A DNA stretch of 38,725 nt from positions 1 to 38,725 of the forward strand of contig NZ_NKYF01000047.1 in NCBI RefSeq assembly GCF_002262885.1, in the 5' to 3' direction. The stretch comes from Pseudonocardia sp. MH-G8. Its GTDB lineage: Bacteria > Actinomycetota > Actinomycetes > Mycobacteriales > Pseudonocardiaceae. The position numbers were made by a program, and so were the translations under genes. Positions 1 to 7,489 of the stretch are shown piece by piece (the first letter of the stretch is position 1; every line of letters starts with the position of its first letter). The notes under the pieces are model-generated. The model was given only the letters and a program-made list of their open reading frames with translations. It had not been told where the DNA came from and did not search any database.

Positions 1-105
1 GGTGGGGCAGCGACTCGCGTGGGTGGGGCAGCGACTCGCGTGGGTGGGGCAGCGACTCGCGTGGGTGGGGCAGCGACTCGCGTGGGTGGGGCAGCGACTC
101 GCGTG
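1..105. repeat. five perfect tandem copies of a 21-bp unit
   Basis: Five identical head-to-tail copies begin at 1, 22, 43, 64 and 85; each starts GGTGGGGCAGCGACTC and ends GCGTG. The array may continue beyond the left edge. Because 21 is a multiple of three, all frames through it stay open and one would encode a repeated heptapeptide (VGQRLAW), but nothing else supports coding. It lies upstream of the DUF3499 gene and is best read as a minisatellite. Bases 106-194 hold only the ribosome binding site of the next gene. Confidence 0.95.
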
Positions 106-194
106 GGACGGCGGCCGGGCCTACCGAGGACGAGTCGCCGGAGGGTGCGCGTCGTGCCCGGGCGGCGGGGGCGGGAGGAGGTATCGTCCGGGAC

Positions 195-551
195 GTGCTG
201 AGTGTGCGTAGGTGTTCGCGGAGCGGGTGCACCGAGCTCGCGGTGGCCACGCTCACTTACGTCTACGCCGACTCCACGGCCGTCGTCGGTCCCCTGGCCA
301 CGCAGGCCGAGCCCCACTCCTACGACCTGTGCACGGCGCACGCCCACCGGCTGACGGCGCCGCGGGGCTGGGAGGTCGTGCGGTTCGAGGGCGAGTTCGC
401 CCCGCCGCAGCACAGCAGCGACGACCTCACCGCGCTGGCCGAGGCCGTGCGGGAGGCCGGGCGCGCCGATCGGGCGGTGGAGCCGGTGCCCGCGTCGGGC
501 ACCGGGCGCCGTGGGCATCTGCGCGTCCTCCCCGGGCCCTCGGAGGACTGA
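195..551 (+). CDS. DUF3499 family protein
   Basis: A 118-residue soluble protein of unknown function, recognised from the N-terminal pattern RRCSRSGCTELAVATLTYVY, followed by the 'DSTAVVGPLA' and 'HSYDLC..HA.RLTAPRGWEVVR' stretches typical of DUF3499, which in Mycobacterium lies directly upstream of manB. Cys7, Cys12 and the later Cys-x2-His pattern could bind a metal (inference). GTG at 195 is chosen because GGAGGAGG lies about 12 bases before it; a GTG at 204 would be too far from that site. The C-terminal 40 residues are low in complexity and probably disordered. Confidence 0.85.
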   Translation: MLSVRRCSRSGCTELAVATLTYVYADSTAVVGPLATQAEPHSYDLCTAHAHRLTAPRGWEVVRFEGEFAPPQHSSDDLTALAEAVREAGRADRAVEPVPASGTGRRGHLRVLPGPSED

Positions 552-577
552 GCGCGGACGGCGCTAGGGTCTGTGTC

Positions 578-1933
578 GTGGCAGATCTGGCGGCGATCGT
601 GAAGGCCTATGACATCCGCGGCGTGGTCGGCGAGCAGCTCGACGCCCCGACCGTGCGCGATCTCGGTGCGGCGATGGCCGCGCTGGTGAGGGCGGAGGGT
701 GCGCGCGGGGTCGTGATCGGCCACGACATGCGCGACAGCTCCCCGGACCTGGCGGCCGCGTTCGCCGACGGCGTCACGGGCCAGGGGCTCGACGTCGTCT
801 CGATCGGCCTCGCGAGCACCGACATGCTCTACTTCGCCTCCGGCACGCTCGGCCTTCCCGGCGCGATGTTCACCGCCAGCCACAACCCGGCCAAGTACAA
901 CGGCATCAAGCTCTGCCGTGCGGGCGCCACGCCCATCGGCCAGGACACCGGCCTCGCGGCGATCCGGCAGGCCGTCGAGGCGGGGGTGCCCGCAGGGCCC
1001 GGTGGTGGCACCGTCAGCACCCGCGAGCTCCGGGACGACTACGCGGCCTACCTGCGCAAGCTCGTCGACCTGAGCGCATCCCGCCGGTTGCGCGTCGTCG
1101 TCGACGCCGGCAACGGCATGGGCGGCTACACCGTCCCCGCGGTGTTCGAGCCGCTCCCGTTCGACGTCGTGCCGATGTACTTCGAGCTGGACGGCACGTT
1201 CCCCAACCACGAGGCCAACCCGCTCGACCCGGCCAACCTGGTGGACCTGCAGAAGCGGGTCGTCAGCGAGGGCGCCGACCTCGGTGTCGCCTTCGACGGC
1301 GACGCCGACCGCTGCTTCGTGATCGACGAGCGCGGCGAGCCGGTCAGCCCGAGCGCGATCACGGCCCTGGTCGCGGTCCGCGAGCTGGCCAAGGACCCGG
1401 GCGCCACGGTGATCCACAACCTGATCACGTCCAAGGCCGTTCCGGAGATCGTCACCGAGCACGGCGGCGCCCCTGTGCGCACGCGGGTCGGGCACTCGTT
1501 CATCAAGCAGACGATGGCCGAGACCGGCGCGGTGTTCGGCGGCGAGCACTCGGCGCACTACTACTTCCGGGATTTCTGGAAGGCCGACTCGGGGATGCTC
1601 GCGGCGCTGCACGTGCTGGCCGCGCTCGCCGAGCAGGATGGCCCGCTGTCCGCGCTGATGAGCGTCTACGAGCGCTACTCCGCGTCCGGCGAGATCAACT
1701 CGACGGTGCGCGACCAGGCGGAGCGGATGGCCGCGGTGAAGGCGGAGTACACCGCGCGCGACGGCGTCGAGCACGACGAGCTGGACGGCCTCACGGTGCA
1801 GTTGCCCGACGGCTCCTGGTTCAACCTGCGACCCTCCAACACCGAGCCGCTGCTGCGGCTGAACGTCGAGGCTGCGGACGCGGCCGCGGTGGCCGCACTG
1901 CGCGACGAGGTGCTCGCGGTCGTCCGCGCCTGA
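578..1933 (+). CDS. manB: phosphomannomutase/phosphoglucomutase
   Basis: Interconverts mannose-6-phosphate and mannose-1-phosphate (often glucose phosphates too), supplying GDP-mannose for mannosylated lipids and glycans in the cytoplasm. The 451-residue product has all four phosphohexomutase landmarks: the phosphoserine loop TASHNP with Ser101, the Mg-binding DGDADR at 240-245, the sugar-binding GEHS with Glu323, and the phosphate-binding RPSNTEP at 418-424. Length is normal for the family. GTG 578 is chosen because the 'KAYDIRG' start of the fold follows at once. No Shine-Dalgarno is visible; instead TAGGGT (565-570) sits 7 bases before the GTG, suggesting a leaderless mRNA. It is followed by Trm112-like, SIS-like and manA genes, as in mycobacteria. 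Confidence 0.96.
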   Translation: MADLAAIVKAYDIRGVVGEQLDAPTVRDLGAAMAALVRAEGARGVVIGHDMRDSSPDLAAAFADGVTGQGLDVVSIGLASTDMLYFASGTLGLPGAMFTASHNPAKYNGIKLCRAGATPIGQDTGLAAIRQAVEAGVPAGPGGGTVSTRELRDDYAAYLRKLVDLSASRRLRVVVDAGNGMGGYTVPAVFEPLPFDVVPMYFELDGTFPNHEANPLDPANLVDLQKRVVSEGADLGVAFDGDADRCFVIDERGEPVSPSAITALVAVRELAKDPGATVIHNLITSKAVPEIVTEHGGAPVRTRVGHSFIKQTMAETGAVFGGEHSAHYYFRDFWKADSGMLAALHVLAALAEQDGPLSALMSVYERYSASGEINSTVRDQAERMAAVKAEYTARDGVEHDELDGLTVQLPDGSWFNLRPSNTEPLLRLNVEAADAAAVAALRDEVLAVVRA

Positions 1934-2007
1934 CCTGGTCGAGCTCCGCTCCGGCGCACCGACCGGGCGGAGTGCGCCGCGCACTGGCAGCATCGGGTGT
2001 TCCCCAT

Positions 2008-2051
2008 GCACCGAGCGCCCTGTCGAAATGCGCCGAGCGCGCCGTCGAAGG
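2008..2051. repeat. imperfect 22-bp direct repeat
   Basis: Two adjacent 22-base units (2008-2029 and 2030-2051) share the pattern GC(A/G)CCGAGCGC...GTCGAA with five differences. They lie in the 127-base gap between manB and the Trm112-like gene, directly before that gene's ribosome binding site. They may be a local duplication; no function is evident. Confidence 0.5.
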
Positions 2052-2060
2052 AGGAGGACC

Positions 2061-2270
2061 GTGGCCGTACAGCTCGATCCCCAGCTGATGGACATCCTGG
2101 CCTGCCCGTCCGACGACCATGCGCCGTTGCGGACCGGTACCGCTGCCGACCCGGACGCGAACGTGCTCACCTGCACGTCGTGTGGCCGCGGGTTCCCGGT
2201 CGTGGACGGCGTGCCGGTGCTGCTGTTGGACGAGGCGATCCCGCCGGCTGAACCGCCGGCGAGCGACTGA
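2061..2270 (+). CDS. Trm112-family zinc-ribbon protein
   Basis: A 69-residue protein of the Trm112/UPF0434 family. Cys15 in 'ILACPSD' and the C38-T-S-C41-G pair are the residues that bind zinc in relatives; the rest of the fold is visible as 'GRGFPVVDGVPVLLLDEA'. In eukaryotes Trm112 activates methyltransferases; the bacterial role is unsettled. GTG 2061 follows an excellent GGAGGAGG site at 2051. A longer Arg-rich upstream extension in the same frame is rejected. The stop at 2270 is 2 bases from the next start, so the two genes are probably cotranslated. Confidence 0.88.
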   Translation: MAVQLDPQLMDILACPSDDHAPLRTGTAADPDANVLTCTSCGRGFPVVDGVPVLLLDEAIPPAEPPASD

Positions 2271-2272
2271 TC

Positions 2273-3367
2273 GTGCTCGACGACACCCTGCTGGCCGACC
2301 CGAGGGCGCTGGCGGCGCTCGATTCGGGCGGCGTGCTGCGGTCCGCGGCCACTGCGGGTGCGCAGGTCAGGTCGGCGGCGCAGGGCGCAGCGGAGGCCGG
2401 CGTCGCCGAGCTGGCCGGGAGCCGGCCACGGGCGCTGGTGCTGCTGCGCCGACCGGGCGCGTCTGCCACGTCGACCGGTCTGCTCGCCGCGCTGCTCGGC
2501 CCCGGCGTGGCGGTGCCGGTCGTCGTCGCCGAGACGACGCCGACGTGGATCGGCCCGCTGGACGTGGTCATCGCGCACACGGCGGAGGAGACCGACGCCG
2601 AGCTGGCCGACAGCGTCGTCCTCGCGGTGCGCCGCGGCGCCGAGGTGGTGCTGTCCGCCCCCGGTGAAGGCCCGGTGGCGTCGGCGGGTGCCGGCCGCGC
2701 GCGGCTGGTGGAGCCGCGGATCCCGGTGCCGCCGGGTCTGGACCTGCCGTGCGCCCTTGCCGTCGGGCTCGCCGCGGTCCAGGCGCTCGGCCTGGTCGAC
2801 GCACCGCTGGACCCGCTGCTGGACGCGCTCGCCGACGTCCTCGACGGCGAGGCGGAGCGCAACCAGCCCGGTCACGAGCCGTTCATGAACCCGGCGAAGT
2901 CGCTGGCGTTGCGCCTGGCCGACCACACGCCGTTGCTGTGGGGCACGGATCCGGTGGCGGCGGCCGTCGCGGTGCACGGGGCTGCGGCGCTGGCCACGCA
3001 GGCCGGTGTCGTGGCGCACGCGGGCGCGGTGACGGAGTCCGCCGTGTCGACGGGCCTGGTGCGCGCGCTGGACCGCGGCGCGCGGGGCGAGGACATCTTC
3101 CGTGACCCCTTCGACGACCCGGATGCTCGCGCAGCGACACCCCCCGTGCGTCTGGTGCTGCTGGCCACCGGGGAGGATGACCCCGGACAGGTGACGCTGC
3201 GGCGCACCGGACGCGGGTGGCCCTCCGCCGACGTGGCGCACCCGGTGGACGAGGTGGCGCGCGGGACCCGCCATGCCACCGTGCTCCGGGCTGCGCTGCT
3301 CGCGTCGCGCCTGGACGTGGCCGCGGTGTACCTGGGACTGGCCACCCGCACGATCGAGCCTGCCTGA
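2273..3367 (+). CDS. SIS-domain (phosphoglucose/phosphomannose isomerase C-terminal-like) protein
   Basis: A 364-residue Ala-rich protein that matches in position and general form the mycobacterial gene between manB and manA (Rv3256c/TobH type). The middle and C-terminal parts (for example 'LPCALAVGLAAVQALGLVD' and 'FMNPAKSLALRLADHTPLLWGTD') look like the bifunctional glucose-6-/mannose-6-phosphate isomerase C-terminal SIS fold. I see no obvious catalytic signature, so enzymatic activity is uncertain; a role in mannose or glycan metabolism is inferred from position. GTG 2273 lies 2 bases after the upstream stop. The gene ends 16 bases before manA. Confidence 0.8.
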   Translation: MLDDTLLADPRALAALDSGGVLRSAATAGAQVRSAAQGAAEAGVAELAGSRPRALVLLRRPGASATSTGLLAALLGPGVAVPVVVAETTPTWIGPLDVVIAHTAEETDAELADSVVLAVRRGAEVVLSAPGEGPVASAGAGRARLVEPRIPVPPGLDLPCALAVGLAAVQALGLVDAPLDPLLDALADVLDGEAERNQPGHEPFMNPAKSLALRLADHTPLLWGTDPVAAAVAVHGAAALATQAGVVAHAGAVTESAVSTGLVRALDRGARGEDIFRDPFDDPDARAATPPVRLVLLATGEDDPGQVTLRRTGRGWPSADVAHPVDEVARGTRHATVLRAALLASRLDVAAVYLGLATRTIEPA

Positions 3368-3383
3368 GGAGAGCTGACCGGAC

Positions 3384-4604
3384 GTGGAGCTGCTGGACAA
3401 CCCCGTGCGTGCTTACGCGTGGGGCTCGCGAACGGTGATCCCGGAACTGCTGGGCGAGGAGGTGCCTTCGGCGCACCCCCAGGCCGAGATGTGGTTCGGG
3501 GCCCATCCCGCCGACCCGTCGCGCCTGGTGCACCCCGACGGCGGGCGCACGTCGCTCCTCGACGCGCTGCGTGCCGACCCGCGGCGGTTGCTGGGCGACG
3601 ACCGCAATGCGCGCTGGGACGGCACACTCCCGTTCCTGCTCAAGGTGCTGGCCGCCGACGAGCCGCTCTCGCTGCAGGCGCACCCGAGCATCGAGCAGGC
3701 TCGGGCCGGGTTCGCCCAGGAGGAGGCCGATGGGATCGCCCGTGACGCCTCCGACCGCAACTACAAGGACGCCAACCACAAGCCGGAGCTGATCTGCGCG
3801 CTCACCGAGATGCACGCGCTCGCCGGGTTCCGGGACCCGGCGGTGACGGTGCGGCTGCTGCGCGCGCTCGGGGTGCCCGAGCTCGCCGGGCACGCCGAGC
3901 TGCTCGCCGCCCAGCCGGACGCCGACGGGCTGCGCGCGCTGTTCACCACGTGGATCACGCTGCCGCAGGCCGTGCTGGACACGCTGGTCCCCGCGCTCCA
4001 GGAGGGCTGTGTGGGCCTGGCGGGCCGCGACGGTGAGTTCTCCACGGAGGCGCGCACGGCGCTCGAGCTCTCCGAGCGCTACCCGGGCGATGCGGGTGTG
4101 CTCGCCGCGCTGCTGCTCAACCGCGTCACGATCGAGCCCGGTGAAGCGCTCTACCTGCCGGCCGGCAACCTGCACGCCTACCTGTCCGGCGCCGGCATCG
4201 AGCTGATGGCGAACTCCGACAACGTCCTGCGCGGAGGGCTCACGCCCAAGCACGTGGACGTCCCGGAGTTGCTGCGGGTGCTGGACTTCCAGGCCACGCC
4301 GCCGCCGCTCGTCGCAGGGAAGCCGGAGGGCGACTGGATCCGCTACGACACCCCCGCCGAGGAGTTCCTGCTCCGCCGCTTCGATGCCGTGGCCGAGACG
4401 GGCGGCCCGGTGCCGGTGCCCGATGGCGGCCCGCGGATCCTGCTCTGCACCGCGGGTTCGGCCTGCGTGCGGTCGCAGGCAGGCGAGTTGGAGATCGGCC
4501 GCGGGGCGTCGGTGTGGCTGGGAGCGGCCGACACGGGCGTCACGGTCGTGCCGCGTGCGGACGGCACGCAGCTGTTCCTGGCCGGCGACGCCCTCACCGT
4601 CTGA
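3384..4604 (+). CDS. manA: mannose-6-phosphate isomerase, class I
   Basis: Interconverts fructose-6-phosphate and mannose-6-phosphate, feeding ManB. The 406-residue protein carries the zinc ligands of type I cupin isomerases: Q98-A-H100 in 'SLQAHPS', Glu135 in 'NHKPE', and His264 in 'LPAGNLHAYL'. The C-terminal cupin motif 'GIELMANSDNVLRGGLTPKHVD' is intact. GTG 3384 gives the usual 'ELLDNPVRAYAWGS' N-terminus. It is the last gene of the mannose block and ends at a strong hairpin shared with the convergent DUF418 gene. Confidence 0.96.
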   Translation: MELLDNPVRAYAWGSRTVIPELLGEEVPSAHPQAEMWFGAHPADPSRLVHPDGGRTSLLDALRADPRRLLGDDRNARWDGTLPFLLKVLAADEPLSLQAHPSIEQARAGFAQEEADGIARDASDRNYKDANHKPELICALTEMHALAGFRDPAVTVRLLRALGVPELAGHAELLAAQPDADGLRALFTTWITLPQAVLDTLVPALQEGCVGLAGRDGEFSTEARTALELSERYPGDAGVLAALLLNRVTIEPGEALYLPAGNLHAYLSGAGIELMANSDNVLRGGLTPKHVDVPELLRVLDFQATPPPLVAGKPEGDWIRYDTPAEEFLLRRFDAVAETGGPVPVPDGGPRILLCTAGSACVRSQAGELEIGRGASVWLGAADTGVTVVPRADGTQLFLAGDALTV

Positions 4605-4614
4605 GCCCCGAAGG

Positions 4615-4658
4615 CCGTGAGCGGATACGGGTGTTCCGGCACTCGTATCCACTCACGG
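4615..4658. terminator. bidirectional hairpin terminator
   Basis: CCGTGAGCGGATACGGGTG (4615-4633) pairs with CACTCGTATCCACTCACGG (4640-4658), giving a 19-bp stem with two wobble or mismatch positions and a 6-base loop (TTCCGG). It sits between convergent genes, 10 bases after manA, and overlaps the last codons of the minus-strand gene. No T-tract follows, as is common in actinobacteria. Confidence 0.82.
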
Positions 4659-5810
4659 CGCGGTTGAGGCAGGCGAGCGGTAGGTCAGGCGACGCAGGAG
4701 CGCCTCCGCGGGGCCGGGACGGTCGGCGCGGCGGGCCAGATCGGCGACGACCACGGTGACCAGCCAGATCCCGAGGCCCACGGCCGCCGCGGTGGCGATC
4801 CCGAGCGCACCGGTGAGGCCGGCCAGGTAGGGCTCCAGCAGCAGGAACCAGGCCACGGACTGGGCGAGGTAGCAGCTCATGGAGCGCCGGCCGCAGGCGG
4901 CGAGCGCCGTGGCCACCGGGCCGGGACCCGACCTCCGCCCGCTCAGCCGCAGGGCGACGAGGCCGACCAGCGCGGCGTAGCCGAGCCCGCCCGCGTAGCC
5001 GGTGGCGGTGTGCAGGGCCCCGGCCGCGACGAGGGTGCCCGTCCCCGGGATCCAGGTCCCGGTCGTGACGAGGACGTGCGGGACGGCGCCGACCGCGGCG
5101 GCCGCGATCCCGGCAGCGGCCACCCGTGTGAGCAGGCGCCGGTGCTGCCCGGGTTCCTCCAGCACCCGGCGCCGCCCGGCCCAGATCCCGACGAGCAGCG
5201 GCGCCGCGGCCATCACCGCGTTCATCGGGACCACCAGCGGGAACGACACGAGCCGGTAGAGCGCCGAGCCCAGCGGGCCCGCGGGCAGGTCGGCCGGATC
5301 GCCGACCGGGGCGGGCAGCGCGAGGACCGAGCCGTACACGAGCGCTCCGAGGATCGCCGCGCCCGCAGCGGCGGTGAGCAGGCGCGCGTCGCTCCAGCGC
5401 AACGCGCCCACCAGCAGGAGGGCGAGGACGCCGTAGGAGGCGAGGATGTCGCCGGGGTAGAGCAGCAGCACGTGGCAGAAGCCGAACACGACCAGCCACG
5501 TGGCGCGGCGGCGCAGCAGCCGTCGTGCCCGGGGCCGGTCCCCACCAGCGCTGCGCAGGATCTGGACCATCCCGTAGCCGAACAGCGCCGCGAACATCGG
5601 GTAGCCGCGGCTGTCGACGAAGAGCGTCAGCAGGGCCTGCACGACGGTGTCCACAGCGGTTCCGGGTGCGGGCGCCGGTCCGAGGAACGGTCGTGCGAGC
5701 ACCTGCGAGTGGGCCAGCGCGATGACGGCGAGCATGGCGCCGCGGGCGAGGTCGGGGGCGAGGGCGCGCACCCGGGGGACGGCGGGGGGCCCGGAGCGGG
5801 TCGACGACAC
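4653..5810 (-). CDS. DUF418 domain-containing membrane protein
   Basis: A 385-residue polytopic membrane protein with about ten hydrophobic segments. The family is seen in 'LARGAMLAVIALAH' near the N-terminus, 'DSRGYPMFAALFGYGM' in the first third, and the DUF418 C-terminal part with 'GRRSMSCYLAQS'. These YeiB-like proteins are suggested to be transporters or acyl-transfer-related, but the substrate is unknown. GTG 5810 is preferred because GAGGAG stands 9 bases before it; an in-frame extension would run into the operator region and the TetR gene. Two palindromes between this gene and the divergent TetR gene suggest direct repression by that regulator. Confidence 0.82.
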   Translation of the reverse strand: MSSTRSGPPAVPRVRALAPDLARGAMLAVIALAHSQVLARPFLGPAPAPGTAVDTVVQALLTLFVDSRGYPMFAALFGYGMVQILRSAGGDRPRARRLLRRRATWLVVFGFCHVLLLYPGDILASYGVLALLLVGALRWSDARLLTAAAGAAILGALVYGSVLALPAPVGDPADLPAGPLGSALYRLVSFPLVVPMNAVMAAAPLLVGIWAGRRRVLEEPGQHRRLLTRVAAAGIAAAAVGAVPHVLVTTGTWIPGTGTLVAAGALHTATGYAGGLGYAALVGLVALRLSGRRSGPGPVATALAACGRRSMSCYLAQSVAWFLLLEPYLAGLTGALGIATAAAVGLGIWLVTVVVADLARRADRPGPAEALLRRLTYRSPASTAP

Positions 5811-5828
5811 GGGTGGGTGCTCCTCGTA

Positions 5829-5846
5829 AGATACGGGTACGTAGCT
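5829..5846. promoter_or_regulatory. TetR-type operator, copy 1
   Basis: AGATACGGGTACGTAGCT is an 18-base palindrome of the form AGATACG-N4-CGTATCT with one mismatch in the right arm. It lies 19 bases upstream of the DUF418 start, where a bound repressor would block that promoter or early elongation. Confidence 0.65.
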
Positions 5847-5857
5847 ATCGCAGAATA

Positions 5858-5875
5858 AGATACGGCTGCGTATCT
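5858..5875. promoter_or_regulatory. TetR-type operator, copy 2
   Basis: AGATACGGCTGCGTATCT has perfect 7-base arms (AGATACG/CGTATCT) around a 4-base centre. Its centre is 29 bases from that of copy 1, and it lies 20 bases upstream of the TetR start. Two near-identical sites between divergent genes point to autoregulation plus repression of the DUF418 gene. Confidence 0.72.
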
Positions 5876-5895
5876 CAACAAGGCCGGGAGGCGTG

Positions 5896-6480
5896 ATGAC
5901 CGGGCGATCCCGACGCCGCGGGGCCGAGCTCCTCGCGGCCCTGCACGCCGCGGTGCTCGCCGAGCTCGACGAGGTGGGCATCGGACGACTGACGATGGAG
6001 GGCGTCGCGCGCCGCGCCGGCACCCCGAAGAGCACGCTCTACCGGCGCTGGGCCGGGCCGCAGGAGCTGCTGCTCGACGCGGTGGCCGCCGCGTACCCCG
6101 TGGAAGTGCCGTCCCCGGCGGCCGACGACCTGCGTGGGGACCTGATCGCGGCGCTGCAGCTGCTGATCGAGTGGTCGCGGCACCCGACCGCCCGAGCGGT
6201 GCAGGCCGTCCTGACCGAGCGGCACCGCCACCCGGAGCTGGCCGAGGCGCTGCAGCAGGTCTTCGACGCCTCCGGCCGGCGGTTCACCGCCACCGTGCTG
6301 CACCACTACGCCGGGCTGGGTCGGCTCGACCCGGCCCTGGTCACCCCGGTCGTCGAGGACATCGGTGAGGCGCTGGTGCTCAAGCACGCGATCGACTCCG
6401 GCGAGGAGCCGACGCGGCAGCGGCTGGCCGAGATCGTCGACCAGGCCATCCTCCCGGCCGTCGGGATCCGCCCGGTCTAG
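5896..6480 (+). CDS. TetR/AcrR family transcriptional regulator
   Basis: A 194-residue repressor. The N-terminal HTH is clear at about residues 29-60: 'GIGRLTMEGVARRAG' then the recognition helix 'TPKSTLYRRW' and the usual 'LLLDAV'. The helical C-terminus, with 'VLTERHRHPEL', is of the TetR_C type, so it should bind a small ligand. ATG 5896 is chosen over GTG 5893 because GGGAGG ends at 5891, leaving no room for the latter. Divergent from the DUF418 gene with two palindromes between them; it probably represses both. The ligand cannot be told from sequence. Confidence 0.88.
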   Translation: MTGRSRRRGAELLAALHAAVLAELDEVGIGRLTMEGVARRAGTPKSTLYRRWAGPQELLLDAVAAAYPVEVPSPAADDLRGDLIAALQLLIEWSRHPTARAVQAVLTERHRHPELAEALQQVFDASGRRFTATVLHHYAGLGRLDPALVTPVVEDIGEALVLKHAIDSGEEPTRQRLAEIVDQAILPAVGIRPV

Positions 6481-6514
6481 GCTCCACGCGGTATCGGCCG
6501 GACGAGGGGTGGAC

Positions 6515-7435
6515 ATGGCTGCGGGTGGGGGAACGCGGGCGATCGTGGCGGCATTGATCGCCAATGCCGGGATCGCGATCGCCAAGTTCATAGGCTGGTT
6601 GATCACCGGCTCGTCGTCGATGCTGGCCGAGGCCGTGCACTCGGTGGCCGACACGTCCAACCAGGGGCTCCTGCTGCTCGGCGGGCGCACGGCGCGGCGC
6701 GCGGCCACCGCGGAGCACCCCTTCGGCTACGGGCGGGACCGGTACTTCTACTCGTTCGTCGTCGCGCTGCTGTTGTTCACCCTGGGCTCGGTGTTCGCGC
6801 TGTACGAGGGCATCCACAAGCTGGAGTCCCACGAGCCGCTGACGTCGCCGCTCGTCGCGGTGGCGATCCTGGTGGTCGCGATCGGCCTGGAGACCTACTC
6901 GTTCCGCACGGCGGTGCACGAGTCGCGGCCGCTGAAGGGCTCGCTGAGCTGGTGGCAGTTCATCCGGCAGTCGAAGACGCCGGAGCTGCCGGTCGTGCTG
7001 CTGGAGGATCTCGGAGCGCTCGTCGGGCTGGTCCTGGCCCTGCTCGGCGTCGGGCTCAGCGTGCTCACCGGTGAACCGGTGTTCGACGCGATCGGCACGA
7101 TCTGCATCGGCCTGCTGCTCGGTGTCATCGCCGTGATCCTGATCATCGAGATGAAGAGCCTGCTCATCGGTGAGGGTGCGGCCCCGAAGGTGCTGACCGC
7201 GATCGTCTCGGCGATCGAGTCGGGGGACGTGCAGCGCGTCATCCACATCAAGACCCAGTACCTGGGCCCCGAGGAGCTGCTGGTCGCGGCGAAGATCGCG
7301 CTCGCTCCGGGCTCGCCCCTAGAGACCGTGGCGCGGGCCATCGACGCCGCCGAGGCCCGGATCCGCGAGCGGGTGCCGGAGGCGCGCGTGATCTACCTCG
7401 AGCCGGATCTGGACCGCGCCGTCGTCGCCGGCTGA
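6515..7435 (+). CDS. cation diffusion facilitator (CDF) metal transporter
   Basis: A 306-residue membrane transporter that should export a divalent cation (Zn, Mn, Fe or similar) by proton antiport. Residues 9-30 form TM1; TM2 carries the metal-site pattern 'AEAVHSVADTSNQ' with His42 and Asp46; the TM5 region reads 'VVLLEDLGALVGL', whose Glu-Asp replaces the His-x3-Asp of zinc-type CDFs and resembles the SLC30A9-like branch. A cytoplasmic C-terminal domain follows ('VQRVIHIKTQYLGPEELLVAAKI'). Start at ATG 6515, with GAGG about 7 bases before. A TAGGCT at 6478-6483 could be a -10 box. Metal specificity is uncertain. Confidence 0.88.
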   Translation: MAAGGGTRAIVAALIANAGIAIAKFIGWLITGSSSMLAEAVHSVADTSNQGLLLLGGRTARRAATAEHPFGYGRDRYFYSFVVALLLFTLGSVFALYEGIHKLESHEPLTSPLVAVAILVVAIGLETYSFRTAVHESRPLKGSLSWWQFIRQSKTPELPVVLLEDLGALVGLVLALLGVGLSVLTGEPVFDAIGTICIGLLLGVIAVILIIEMKSLLIGEGAAPKVLTAIVSAIESGDVQRVIHIKTQYLGPEELLVAAKIALAPGSPLETVARAIDAAEARIRERVPEARVIYLEPDLDRAVVAG

Positions 7436-7452
7436 TCTTCCGCGCCGCCGGA

Positions 7453-7482
7453 TTGGCCGACGGCCCGGGTGAACGTTAGGTT
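7453..7482 (+). promoter_or_regulatory. promoter, probably leaderless
   Basis: TTGGCC (7453-7458) as -35 and TAGGTT (7477-7482) as -10 are 18 bases apart. The -10 box ends 7 bases before ATG 7490, so transcription would start at or next to the start codon, which supports 7490 over the in-frame GTG 7469 and ATG 7520. Confidence 0.6.
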
Positions 7483-7489
7483 GCGCGTC

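Noticed and set aside
1..105. CRISPR array
   Set aside because: The 21-base units are directly adjacent with no spacers, and no cas genes are seen.
2..211. Repeat-containing small protein across the minisatellite
   Set aside because: The heptapeptide repeat arises because the unit is 21 bases; there is no ribosome binding site and the frame runs off the left edge.
320..3400. Open frame of over 1000 codons on the minus strand
   Set aside because: It runs antisense to the DUF3499, manB, Trm112-like and SIS-like genes; its product is Arg/Gly/His-rich and without domains, the usual antisense shadow in high-GC DNA.
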